Source: Acanthosepion lycidas
Taxonomy: Eukaryota; Mollusca; Cephalopoda; Sepiida; Sepiidae
Reading direction: 5' to 3'
DNA: 64,000 nt
Assembly: GCA_963932145.1 (NCBI GenBank)
Contig: OZ010586.1
Span: forward strand, 74,058,587-74,122,586
Part shown: piece by piece, positions 51,430-61,719 of the stretch
Layout of the letters: every line of letters starts with the position of its first letter
How positions within the stretch are numbered: the stretch's first letter is position 1
The notes under the pieces: model-generated
What the model saw: only the letters and a program-made list of their open reading frames with translations
Databases searched by the model: none
Told to the model about the DNA's origin: nothing
Position numbers and translations under genes: made by a program

Positions 51430-51950
51430 GAAAGAGTTAAGCAAAGAAAAACGGAAAATTTCGTTAGAAACAACAGACAAAAAAAAAAAAAAAGAAATTG
51501 CTATGTGATATCCATCCTCTTATGTGGCAGCAAATGCCGGAAAATCTCTCAGTCGATGAGGGTTAAAACTGGAGGCAGCAAAAATGTGGTTCTACAGAAA
51601 GATATTGAGAATTCCATGGACGGAGTGAGGAAGTAACAAGGAAGTCTTAAAGAAAATAGCAACAGAAAGTATTCTTATACTCAAAATCAAGAAAAAAAAA
51701 CACTGAAATTCTTTGGACAAATAATGAGGAAGGAGGGCTTGGAAAACTTAATCCTCATGAGGCATATTGAGGGCAAGAGAGATAGAGGAAGGCAGGATGA
51801 CACTTACCTGACGAGCTTGTGTGAATGGATGATGGAATGGGGATGGGGTGCTTAGCAAAGGGAGATAAACTGCTAAGAGCCACATGGGATAGAAAGTTGT
51901 CGACAGACATGATTGCATATATCTTGAAGGAAACGCGTCACATAGAAGAT
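51430..51950 (+). pseudogene. LINE-A C-terminal fragment, right duplicate and continuation
   Basis: Begins with the segment shared with 50255-50400 and continues MWFYRKILRIPWTE, KIATESILILKIKKK, FFGQIMRKEGLENLILMRHI, LLRATWDRKLSTDMIAYIL and the end. Several shifts. Confidence 0.8.
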
Positions 51951-52389
51951 ATACGACATTTGTTTTTCTTGCTCTTTTTTAATATCAAAATTAATTGGTT
52001 ATTCTTTTTTGATAATTTAAAAAGAAAACAAAAATAAATGCCAGGAAGCTTTAAAAGATATAGTAATTCACAAATAAGAAAGAAATGAAATCTGTGGAGA
52101 GTCACGACCGTATCTATCTTAAAGAGACGTGTTCAAGACTGGAATAAAGAGTTTAGTGTTGTTCTGTATAATCATATTTTGTTTACTGACTGTTTAGTTT
52201 TATCAGTCCTAGATAAAAACTTTTACTGCGTATAGTCAAGAGAGTTTTTAAGTGTTTTTGTTTTTTAGAAGCAAACAACTTGTTTATTCTCCTTGATAAA
52301 TTAAAAAAATAAACAAAAATAAATAAATGTTAAGCGACTGATTGAAATATAGTAAATAAATATATTGCTTAGTCTGTTTTTCTCTGGTT

Positions 52390-53215
52390 CGAGTGTTTCC
52401 TTGGTTCGAAATTATACATCCCTTGTTTAGGCGAAAGCCTATGTGAGGGAGTATCAAAAAATATTAAGCACAAGCCCCAGGGAGTGGTTTTGGTTTATTG
52501 CCCGGCAACTGAGGCGTTTCCAAAAGAGAACGTGCCGAGGGGGGGCATGTGCAAAATTTCCACGGTATTGTCCTTAAACCCACTTTAAACGTCGCTCCTG
52601 TGTCACATTCGATAGCGACGTGAGCGCGCTGAAAAAATACCCTTAGTTTCAAAATATACTTCCCTTATTTAGGCAAAAGCCTATGCGAGGGAATTTTAAA
52701 AAATTTCAGTCCAAGCCCCAGAGGCCTTCTCCTCCAGACAGTACCTCTCCTTCGGCAGAGGGCTGAATTTATTGTCAGGCGTCCCAAAAAAGGGAGTTTT
52801 TCTAGGGTCTTGGTCAATTTTCCCATGGTATTTCCGTTAAACCCACTTTCAACTTCGACTTTGTATCATATACGCTAACGAAGTGGGCGCGCTGAAAAAT
52901 ATCCTGGTACCAAAATATACTTCTCTTGTTTAGGCGAAAGCCTATGCGAGGGAGTATTAAAAAAAATTAAGTTCAAGCCTCAATGGGCCTTCCGCCCCAG
53001 GAAGTACCGCACTTTCTGGAGGTGGTGGGGGCTAGGTTTATTGCGCGGCGCCTTTATTCCCCGGGCAAAATTTTTCACGGTATTGCCGTTATTTAAGTGT
53101 AGTGAGTTTCAAAATATGTTAAGCCCAAGCTCAAGGGGGCCTTTCGTCCCAGGCAGTAATCTCCTGTATTAGTCTCCTTCGATGGGGGACGCTGAAAAAT
53201 ACCCCTGGTTTTAAA
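52390..53215. repeat. ~250-bp satellite, three to four units
   Basis: Units start near 52403, 52650 and 52907 with aaatatacttcccttgttta-like sequence and contain gcgaaagcctatgcgaggga, aagccccaggg, ttgcccggcg, cggtattgccgttaaaccc and gcgcgctgaaaaatacc. A decayed fourth unit follows near 53105. Each unit has a TTAGGC-GAAA-GCCTA hairpin. Less AT-rich than its surroundings. No long ORF. Confidence 0.85.
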
Positions 53216-53219
53216 ATAA

Positions 53220-53745
53220 ATGAATATAAGTTTGCTTTGATATTTAAAAAAATAATTCTTAGTTTATTCCCAGTTTATTCATTGAGCTTGTCGGCCATTA
53301 TATTTAATGAAATCTTAAAATGAGATATTTTTCTTATGGTTGATCAAGACGTCCATCTGAAATAACGGATATGCTTAATCAAACCTGAGATTCTTGAGGC
53401 TAACCACAATGGCGGAAAGCGGATTTCAGGAGCCGGTTAAAAATAAATAGACCATCGGTGGGAATAAAAGGTCGATGGATGTGAAATTCTTTTTAAACGC
53501 ATGACTTTGTTTTTGTAGAGTGTTTCTTCTCAGATATTCAAAGTCCAAGCATTAGAATGTATCCCTTGAAGTGTTGGTTTCAGGATATAGTGTTATCAGA
53601 AATATTTTAAGCAGTTTATTGCATTGTATCATCTGTTGATGTAAATTTGTTTATTCTTCAGCAAATAAAGTGTCGAATTCGTCATTTGTTAATACAAAGA
53701 CGGATTTAAATAGGTTGCGTTGTATTATATGCTGTTTTTAACTGT
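53220..53745. other. no recognisable feature
   Basis: AT-rich, no motif or repeat partner. Confidence 0.5.
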
Positions 53746-53750
53746 TAATA

Positions 53751-53920
53751 CAGTGTAACCTGGATATAAGAGAGTTGTCGGGACCGGAGAAGAAGTCTCT
53801 TATATCCGTGTTTCTCTTATATCCGGGTCTGGTCTATTATATATACATTAACACAGGCTCTAATTTGGGACCAGCGAAAATCTCTCTTATATCCGGGTCT
53901 CTTATAATCGGGTTACACTG
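53751..53920. mobile_element. pogo-like MITE, copy 2
   Basis: 170 bp, TA both sides, begins cagtgtaacctggatataag and ends with its inverse; interior matches copy 1 (gttgtcgggaccggagaaga, ctctaatttgggaccag) with small deletions. Confidence 0.88.
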
Positions 53921-54097
53921 TATTCGACTTTATTCTAGTCATCTGGGCGAAGGGACATCGCATTAATGTACAAATAATGAGGAATCTAGCTTTCTGGGAT
54001 CGCTTAACTGAGTTCAAATTTCAATCGAAACTGTCGCTTTCATTTTTACCCAAATGCATGATCTAGAGAAAAAACAAACAAACAAAAAAAAACTCAT

Positions 54098-54405
54098 ATA
54101 TGACTTGGTCCAAAGAGCAACAAACTAAAATCTGACAGAGTTCAAAGTAAAATTTGATACGAATTTGACAGGCCCACGGGAACAAACAAAAAATTGAAAG
54201 GAAAAATAACAGTGATTTGAAAGGTCCAAGAGAACAAACACAGATTTAACATTGTACTAAATATTAAACTAAGATTTGATAGCACTAAGAGAAAAAAAAT
54301 GAAATTTGAGTGGCTCTAGAGAAAAAAGAAATATGATAGGAACGGGAGAACAAATTATTATCTGACGAGGTTCAGGAAAATTAAATTTGATAGGGTCCGA
54401 AGAAA
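54098..54405. repeat. satellite block A, copy 1
   Basis: Degenerate 30-40 bp units around aaatttgacagggtccagag. The complete 300-bp order recurs at 54821 and, less exactly, at 55545. Confidence 0.85.
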
Positions 54406-54808
54406 AATTGTATATAAAGAGTCAAGCTAACAGAAAGCTGTATAGGAGACAGTCAGAAACCGGCTCGAGTGTGTCGTGTGATGAAACTAGGCTTTAATCT
54501 GCTTAAGACATTTTTGCGCCCATTTTGAGGGCCTATGATAGTCAGCAGATGGCGCGGCAATATATTTTCAAAGTAACCACACAACCGCCAACCGGATGAC
54601 GATTGCTAACAAAGCCTGATTCGTAAACTAAAAACCACCAGCCAGATTAAAAAATGGCTCGCCCCAGTCGAAGTTAATTAAACAAACATATATTATGTGT
54701 TGATATCTTTGATTCTGTTCCTTTCTTTCAAAGTGTTCAGAAGTTTCTGATAAATATTACTAAGACCTTCTGTGGTTTTTCCACGCAAATATTTTATTTT
54801 CATATTTA
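54406..54808 (+). repeat. module B, copy 1
   Basis: About 400 bp beginning attgtatataaagagtc (TATA-like) and containing acatttttgcgcccattttg, ggcaatatattttcaaagta and ggctcgccccagtcgaagtt, ending cacgcaaatattttattttc. Copy 2 is at 56703-57100. Non-coding; may be an LTR or promoter-bearing segment. Confidence 0.75.
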
Positions 54809-54820
54809 AAAAAAAAAATA

Positions 54821-55215
54821 TATGACTTGGTCCAAAGAGCAACAAACTAAAATCTGACAGAGTTCAAAGTAAAATTTGATACGAATTTGACAGGCCCACG
54901 GGAACAAACAGAAAATTGAAAGGAAAAATAACAGTGATTTGAAAGGTCCAAGAGAACAAACATAGATTTAACATTGTACTAAATACTAAACTAAGATTTG
55001 ATAGCGCCAAGAGAAAAAATGAAATTTGAGTGGCTCTAGAGAAAAAAGAAATATGATAGGAACGGGAGAACAAATTAATATCTGACGAGGTTCAAGAAAA
55101 TTAAATTTGATAGGGTCCGGAGAAAAAAGTTAAAATTTGACAGAGTCGAGATAAATAATTTAAAAGTGACAGGACTAAGCAACAAATTAATATCTGTCAA
55201 ATTTCAAAGTAAAAT
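54821..55215. repeat. satellite block A, copy 2
   Basis: Starts tatgacttggtccaaagagc exactly as copy 1 and stays nearly identical for 300 bp, then extends with further units. Confidence 0.85.
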
Positions 55216-55221
55216 CGGGAA

Positions 55222-55490
55222 CTGCAACGTGATTAGCAAGCTTGTCTCGCTAAATCATTTACGATTGAGCAGTGTTCGATCCTCCCTGGGTGTCTCATAC
55301 TTTTGGCCTTGTGCCACATCTAAGCTACGCTTGGGAGATCACCAATTTGAGCAATTCGATGTGACGTAATGGTTAGCAAGGTTGTCTCATTAGGCCAGTT
55401 ACAACTGAATAGTGAGTTCGATTCTCACTGGGTGCCCCATACTTTCGCCCTTGTTCCACATTTAAGATAAGCTTAGAAATTATTTTTTTA
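55222..55490 (+). mobile_element. dimeric tRNA-like SINE
   Basis: Two tandem copies of about 135 bp: each has an A-box-like stretch (gtgattagcaagcttgtctc; gtaatggttagcaaggttgt), a B-box (gtgttcgatcctccctggg; gagttcgattctcactggg), then tttcgcccttgttccaca-like sequence and aagctnngctta. The second B-box is excellent. It lies inside satellite block A. Confidence 0.7.
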
Positions 55491-55544
55491 TGCCACAATT
55501 GCTGTATATTAACCGAATAAATCTCGAATTCAAAATAAATTTGA

Positions 55545-56215
55545 TACAATCAAAACTCGAATTTGACCGGCGCGCGAGAACAAAGATGTAAAGAAACAAG
55601 AAAAATAACACATTTGAAAGACCTAAGAAAACAAAAATAGATTTAACATTGTCTAAAGACCAAACTAAGATTTGATAGCGCCCAAAGAAAAAATTACAAT
55701 TTGAGAGGATCTAGAAAAAAAAAAATTAAAATGAGAGGAACGGGAGAACGAATTAATATCTGACGAGGTTCAAGAAAATTAAATTTGATAGGGTCCGGAG
55801 AAAAAAGCTAAAATTTGACAGGGTCCAGAGAAATAATTAAAAGCGACAGGAACTAGGGAATAAATTAATATCTGGCAAAGTTCAAGGAGGAAAGTGAAAT
55901 TTGGCAGGGTCCAGAGAAAAAGATAAATTAAAATATGACAGAGTCCTAAGAAGAAAATGAATTTTGATAAGATCCAGAAATTAAACTCAATTCTGACAGG
56001 AAGACAGAGAAAAAATGAAAATCTACTCGTATTCAGGGAAGAAAATGAAATTTGACAGGGTTCGGCAAAGAAAGACAATTTTGCAAGAAACCAGAGAAGA
56101 AATTAAAATTTCACAGGGTCCAGAGAACAAAATGAAATCTGCGAGTATCCAGAGAAGAATTTCAAGTTTGAGGTGTCCAGGGAACAAATTTATATTCACC
56201 GGAAGTAGATGAAAC
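55545..56215. repeat. satellite block A, copy 3 and extension
   Basis: Same unit order as copies 1 and 2 but more divergent to 55800, then further units with tgacagggtccagag and tgaaatttggcaggg words to 56215. Minus-strand open frames here are repeat artefacts. Confidence 0.8.
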
Positions 56216-56219
56216 ATTT

Positions 56220-56700
56220 CTTATGAAATAAGATATTTAAACGTTAGTAATTTATGGATAAAACATTTGAAGTTTCCATAGCTTTACCTATATTGTGTGC
56301 CCAAATGTAAACATTAAAATATGAATATAAACTTTAAAAAAATTAAAATAAGGCATTTGTTTGACACTCTTTTCTCTCTCTCTCCTTCTCTCTCCTTCTC
56401 TCTATATATTTATCTCTGAACCAATGAGAAGGAAACTCTCATATAAAAAGAAGAGAAAGAAAAGACTGAACAACTGCTGCAAAACGGAGGATCACTAGTC
56501 CAGGGTCGAGTTATTATGATTAGAAATCTACCAAAATAAGAGAGGCTCCACTCATGACCTACCCTATATTAAAAAAAAAAAGAAAAAGAAAAAGAAGGAA
56601 CGCCGGAAAATAAATACCAAAATTTGGACCAATCAAAAAAATAAAGAGGCTTTAGATGTTAGCGGAAACCATGCTTTGCGCCAAGTAGTTTGGAGCCTTT
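56220..56700. other. no recognisable gene
   Basis: AT-rich with a short ctctct run at 56375-56402 and an A-rich tract near 56570. A ccaat word occurs at 56628, upstream of module B copy 2, but no promoter can be claimed. Confidence 0.45.
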
Positions 56701-56702
56701 CA

Positions 56703-57100
56703 AAATTGTATATAAAGAGTCAGCTAACAGAAAGCTGTAGAGGAGACAGTCAGAAAACAGCTCGAGCGTGTCGCGTGAAGAAACTAGGCTTTCATCTGCT
56801 TAAGACATTTTTGCGCCCATTTTGAGGGCCTATGATACTCAGTAGATGGCGCCGCAATATATTTTCAAAGTAACCACACAACCGGATGACAATTGCTAAC
56901 AAAGCCTGATTCGTAAACTAAAAACAACCACCAGCCAGATTAAAAAATGGCTCGCCCCAGTCGAAGTTAATTAAACAAACATATATTATGTGTTGATATC
57001 TTTGATTCTGTTCCTTTCTTTCGAAGTGTTCCGAAGTTTTTGATAAATATTACTAAGACCTTCTGTGGTTTTTCCACGCAAATATTATATTTTCATATTT
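56703..57100 (+). repeat. module B, copy 2
   Basis: Nearly identical to copy 1 over its whole length, apart from small indels such as the missing cgccaac near 56883. Confidence 0.8.
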
Positions 57101-57104
57101 ATTT

Positions 57105-57425
57105 TTTTATATTCTGGCACACCACACATATATTGAATTCGTTCGAAGAAAATACTATTTAGTTTCATATCACCTTTGCAAAAAAGCAATTGATGTTAAT
57201 TATACGCATTTTTTGAATTAAAAGAATACCATTTCTTTTGTGATATACAGTGCTTAACTTATCCCTCTACTAAAATCCATTACATGTGGAACAACTTATG
57301 TTTAGAGCAGTGAAGTGGTTCTAGAGTAGAATGAATCCTGTTAGGAAACAGAATTTTCTATTCCTATGTAAAACTATATATTTATCTATCCCAATTTTTT
57401 CATACCTATTTATCTAATTTTTTTT
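57105..57425. other. no recognisable feature
   Basis: AT-rich. Confidence 0.5.
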
Positions 57426-57427
57426 CA

Positions 57428-57530
57428 ATCATTTCACTTCAAGTAAGGCGATAATGCCGCTAAGAAGCAAGGGGTTCTTGGGAGTGAAAGAGAATAAGAA
57501 GACGTTAGAAGGAACCGGAAACACAATTCT
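57428..57530 (-). mobile_element. LINE-B 3' end fragment
   Basis: Minus strand cttgcttcttagcggcatta then cttacttgaagtgaaatg, the LINE-B 3' signature. Confidence 0.5.
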
Positions 57531-57649
57531 AAACAAAATACAAGGGATAAACTTCTACTCCTGTTCAAAAGACGATGAAGGATTGTGAACTGGGCGAAAA
57601 GCGAACTTGTCTACTCCTATTGAAAAATAAAAAAAATAAGAGGAAAATA

Positions 57650-57755
57650 AGTAAAAGTCTATCTATCTCTATTCATGTCTGTCTATCTATCTATCCCAGT
57701 CTGTTCATATCTATGTCTGTTTATATATGTCGATCTCTCTATCTATGACTGTTTA

Positions 57756-57822
<67 letters not shown>

Positions 57823-57824
57823 TA
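57650..57824. repeat. (TATC)n microsatellite, interrupted then pure
   Basis: Degenerate tctatc/tgtctg words from 57650 and a pure tatc run 57752-57824. Confidence 0.95.
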
Positions 57825-57979
57825 CACTGAGCCATAAGCAATTTGCGTTTTGGAAAATATATTGTAATAACGAATGCATGACCCTAACCACACGCTTCAG
57901 TTAAGAATGAATTTCGAGTGATTTAATGTGGTTAATCCAAAAGCTCGGCATAGTATTAAGAAACAGAATTTTTTCATTA

Positions 57980-58435
57980 GAGAAAAGAAAAGAGGTCCTC
58001 GTCTCTAGCTGTTAATGCTCGACAATCTCTTCACATATGAAGAAGAGACATGCAGCAACAAAAATATTGTTCTACAGAAGGATACTGATAATATACCATG
58101 GACCGAACATGGGAGCAACAACGAAGCTTTGGGGGAAATGGAAACAAAAACACACTTATACTTAACATCAGAAAGAGACAACTGATATTTCTGTGGCACA
58201 TAATGAGGAAAGTGGGCTTGGAAAATTTGATCTTCACATGACAACTTAAAGGCAAGCAGGACAGGGGAAAACAACGCATAATCTATCTAGCGAGTTTTAT
58301 TAAATAGATGACAGAACAGGATTTAGGAGAGACAACAAAAAAAAGAGAGCTTTTATTAAGAGCTACGAAGGACAGGAAAGTGTGGGAAGCGATTGTTGCC
58401 AATGTCCTGAAGGGATATAAGAGGAAGCATAAATA
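57980..58435 (+). pseudogene. LINE-A C-terminal fragment
   Basis: Order: VLQKDTDNIPWTEHGSNNEA, GEMETKTHLYL, a decayed FLWHIMRKVGLENL, then LLRATKDRKVWEAIVANVLK-like end. Minus-strand open frames over it are shadows. An (AAAT)n run follows at 58430-58455. Confidence 0.75.
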
Positions 58436-58674
58436 AATAAATAAATAAATAAAATAAACGTGAGGAAATAACAATAAATAAATAATCGGCAATTTTCAAA
58501 TATTACAGTGGTTTAAATATTCGAATATTTTTTTTTTACTATAAAATCCTTCGTAACATATCCTGAGTCAAAATATCATTTTTATTGGGGATAATGTAAA
58601 AATATGAAAATCGAAAAATTTGTTTAAGCGTTGTTTCGATATAACGTTTTGATTTTCTTTTTTTTTTCTACAAA

Positions 58675-58830
58675 GATGTTTAATGAGCTTGAGTAAATGG
58701 ATGGCGAAATTGGAATTAGGAGAAAAAAACAGAAAGGCAAAGTTTATTAAGAGCTGTAAGTTACTGAAAGTTGTGGGAGTCCATGATCGCCTACTTCCTC
58801 AGGGGACACAGCACATAAAAAAGAAGTAAA
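58675..58830 (+). pseudogene. LINE-A 3' fragment
   Basis: LSKWMAKLELGEKNRKAKFI then a decayed LWESMIAYFLRGHSTxKK. It duplicates the end of the LINE-A protein. Confidence 0.65.
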
Positions 58831-58859
58831 GTGTTAACATTTTTCCGCTGTTATGAAGT

Positions 58860-59485
58860 ACAAAGATTATACAAAGTCAATTGTTAACACTGCTGCTAAG
58901 AAATTTAGTTCGCTCTGTCGTGCAAGGCAATTTTTCTCTCCAGAAACTATCTTATATATTTAGAAGCCTACCATCCGTCTATGCACTGAGTATTTCTACC
59001 ACATATTATCTGGAACCCCTGCTATACATTTAGAGATACTTGTTAATAATCCACAGAAGAACCTGCAATGTTATTGGTCTTGACCTGGCATTTCGGCTAC
59101 AGTCACTTTCCCACTGCCATAATGTATCTTCCATTTTCTATAAATAATTTCATGGTAATTGTGTTGATGAACTTTCCTCTGTGGTACCTAAAATTTCTGA
59201 ATTTAACCGCAGGCAAGGTTTCATCACTAGAAATGGCTAGATGTAAACGACAGTTCCATGCTGAAAGTGTCTTCTATCGCACTTCTCGCTTCTCTTTCGG
59301 CTTCTTGCTTCCCACTTGTTGCTTAACCTTCAAAAATTTAATGGCGATGGGAATCGTTATTTTCTGTCTTAGTTACTGTTCTTTTATTTTTCTCTTTTCT
59401 TACTAGTATTTTTCTCATATTCTTTTAGTCTGAATGTTCTAGTGGCTTTATTGGCTTACTTGGGATGAAATGAGTAAAAAAGACG
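58860..59485 (+). pseudogene. LINE-B C-terminal copy with 3' end
   Basis: Order: CRARQFFSPETILYI*KPTI, CTEYFYHILSGTPAIHLEIL, then KVSSLEMARCKRQFHAESVF, YRTSRFSFGFLLPTCC and LTFKNLMAM, followed by the 3' region with cttactgttcttttattttt and tctagtggctttattggc. Stops and shifts present. Confidence 0.7.
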
Positions 59486-59489
59486 AGCA

Positions 59490-60065
59490 CGTTTTCAATT
59501 TGTTTGGCGTGAATAATCTTATGTTAAATTGAATAAATTTATTTGACACTGACGAGTGGTGTTTCTGCGAAACTTGAAATCTGCTAAGCAAGTCTTTTGA
59601 ACTTTTCTTTATCTATTAACTATTGCTAATTTATACTTTTAATATCGTGCACTTCGCTTACAAAAAATTAGTGACGTAAAATTGTAATCTACAGGACTAC
59701 GTGTCTTCCTAGGCGTTTCAAGATGCTTGCTGTTGATATGGTTACTAAGTTTGTGTTCTACATTGTATTGTGCCGCTGCAGTAGAAATTCTAAGCTGTGC
59801 TAGAAGAAATGTAGCTGGGATTCCTTTTAGGCATGTCCTTTAAAGGACCGGCAAACACGTTACTCCCATTGTTAAAAAGGGTAAGATTTAGGATTAGCTT
59901 AAATTGTTTTATATAAAGAGATTCAATTAACCCAAGGCATCGTCTACAATTAGAGTTTTTAGAATTATGGTGTTATCATTCACGTATCCTCCAGCACCGA
60001 GGAAAAATTTCAAGAACATTAGAAAAACTTAATAAAAACTTATGAGAATTCTATAGTTTATCACA
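59490..60065. other. no recognisable feature
   Basis: AT-rich, no motif. Confidence 0.5.
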
Positions 60066-60076
60066 TAGAACGAAAC

Positions 60077-60077
<1 letters not shown>

Positions 60078-60129
<52 letters not shown>
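60078..60129. repeat. (TA)n microsatellite
   Basis: About 50 bp TA, outer flank of the palindrome. Confidence 0.95.
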
Positions 60130-60131
<2 letters not shown>

Positions 60132-60268
60132 GAAAGATAGAAAAGATGGAGTTAGAATCCACAGTTCTCAGCATTTAATTTTTTAAAAGTGCTCAATACA
60201 GCCGTGGTGCAAAATATATTATTATTAAAATATTTTTATTATAGTAGATTGCAATAAAAACATTTTAC

Positions 60269-60325
60269 GTCGCTACACAAAAACTTCCACGTTTCGGAAA
60301 TTTAATCGTTCCTTGTCGGGCGATG
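60269..60325 (-). ncRNA. hammerhead-like motif, left arm
   Basis: Minus strand: stem I CGCT-type pairing 60320-60323 with 60273-60270 (C-G, G-C, C-G, T-A), core CCGACAA (60319-60313; two changes from CUGANGA), stem II GGAA/TTCC (60312-60309/60299-60296), GAAAC (60295-60291), stem III closing with TGTGT, and UA cleavage pair 60275-60274. Core changes probably abolish cleavage. Confidence 0.5.
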
Positions 60326-60460
60326 GTAGATAACATATGATAAAAATAATTTATTTGGGAAATTTGAAAAGAAATCGTTACCGCTTTTTTAACTTTCAAA
60401 AGAGGTGAAGATTTTTTTTAAAATTTCCCAAATAGATCATTTGTATCATATATAATCTAC

Positions 60461-60518
60461 CATCATCCGACAAGGAACGATTAAAATTCCGAAACATGAA
60501 AGTTTTTGTGTAGCGATG
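60461..60518 (+). ncRNA. hammerhead-like motif, right arm
   Basis: Core CCGACAA 60467-60473, stem II GGAA/TTCC (60474-60477/60487-60490), GAAAC 60491-60495, stem III ACATGAAA/TTTTGTGT (60494-60501/60504-60511), UA at 60511-60512. Stem I has a mismatch where the left arm pairs. Same two core changes as the left arm. Confidence 0.5.
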
Positions 60519-60554
60519 TAAATTGATTTATTGTAATCTATTGTAATACAAATA

Positions 60555-60561
<7 letters not shown>

Positions 60562-60614
<53 letters not shown>
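60562..60614. repeat. (TA)n microsatellite
   Basis: About 50 bp TA, other outer flank of the palindrome. Confidence 0.95.
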
Positions 60615-60617
<3 letters not shown>

Positions 60618-60619
60618 AA

Positions 60620-61715
60620 AATATAGTTTTAAGATATGCTATATTTATGTATTAAAGTATTCAGTATCAGGAATAGAAAGTATGTAAATATATAAGTGTA
60701 GCCAACATGTTTCATGTGAGAAAAAATGGGGGAGAGGTTTTTTGGCTTGTTGCTCGTTTCCGAGAACCCTCGTCTGCTAGGGCGGCCTTCCAATCCCCAT
60801 TGTAGACGTCAGCACAGGCACATTTGTGTTTGTTCAAAACCGTAAAAGCCAACTTGAGGTTTATCCTGCAACTATGCTGAGCGAAGCTGTAACAGATTCT
60901 CGGAATTAACGCATAAATTGGCGTTATCATCAGTTTGAACAAAAATCCTGTACGTTCAGAACCTCAGTCATAATGACTTGTGACCTCATGCTAGCACAAT
61001 TATCGGAAGTTCACTACCAAGGCCTGGGTCAACCGGTGGTATGGTTGTCAGACACTTCCCGACTTCGCAGTATATATCTTCTGAGTTGGCAGGTTTTCTA
61101 TCGTGTAATTGCGTTCGATTCTCTCACGGCTACGTTGTGAGAACGAAACGAACCTCTCGCGAAATATTTGTCATGCCAATGCAGTAAAAGTGTAACGGCT
61201 AATAAAGAATAAATAATGGGAAAAATCATTACGTGAATTGACACAATGGATGCAATGATTTTTTTCTATTTTTTTTTTTTTTTTTTTCACAGCTGCATGG
61301 GAAAAATGTTGTGTAACAGAAAGCGCGAAATATAAAACAAGTGGGAGAAAGAAATATCCAAACAGATAAAATTTCAAGCGGAAATACACTTTTAGAAATA
61401 CTTACAGTGGGGGTGGCTCGGTAGACATCACAACGAAGAACATTTAAAAAAAAAAAAAAAAATGACAATAAAAAGAGCAATCCTCCCACACTATCTGAGC
61501 GTCCGAAATATGGAAGTAATTTCCTGTTTTTCAGAGCAAATGGTGAACACTCCTTCCGGATAAGCCATTGACAATTTAGTCTCGGCCCACCGTCATGTTT
61601 ATAGACATACACCGGAATAGGTAAGTGATGCACTGTAATCAGTCGCGCCTGTTCGTTTTCAACATTTACGTATATTAACTAAGTAGAGGATAAGTATGGG
61701 AAGAAAGGAGAGATT
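60620..61715. other. no recognisable gene
   Basis: Less AT-rich near 60710-61170 but without a recognised motif. Poly-T at 61262-61288 and poly-A at 61445-61462 are notable. The 134-codon minus frame (61229-61633) translates both homopolymers into Lys and Phe runs and is probably spurious. Confidence 0.45.
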
Positions 61716-61719
61716 TTTC

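Larger units (their letters stand above)
60218..60561. mobile_element. PLE-like palindrome with outward hammerhead-like motifs
   Basis: Arms about 60218-60365 and 60420-60561 are inverses around a spacer at 60370-60420. Each carries a ribozyme-like motif pointing outward. TA tracts lie on both outer sides (60078-60129; 60562-60614), as at the 12.4-kb palindrome. The GAAACATGAAAG and TGTGTAGCGAT words are shared with the hammerhead at 43116-43142, so the same element family is involved. Confidence 0.75.

Noticed and set aside
55779..56217. Minus-strand open frames over the satellite at 55.8-56.2 kb with hydrophobic repeats
   Set aside because: They follow the degenerate tandem repeat unit and have no family signature.
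61229..61633. 134-codon minus-strand gene
   Set aside because: It is held open by a poly-Phe and a poly-Lys run from homopolymers and shows no recognisable domain.
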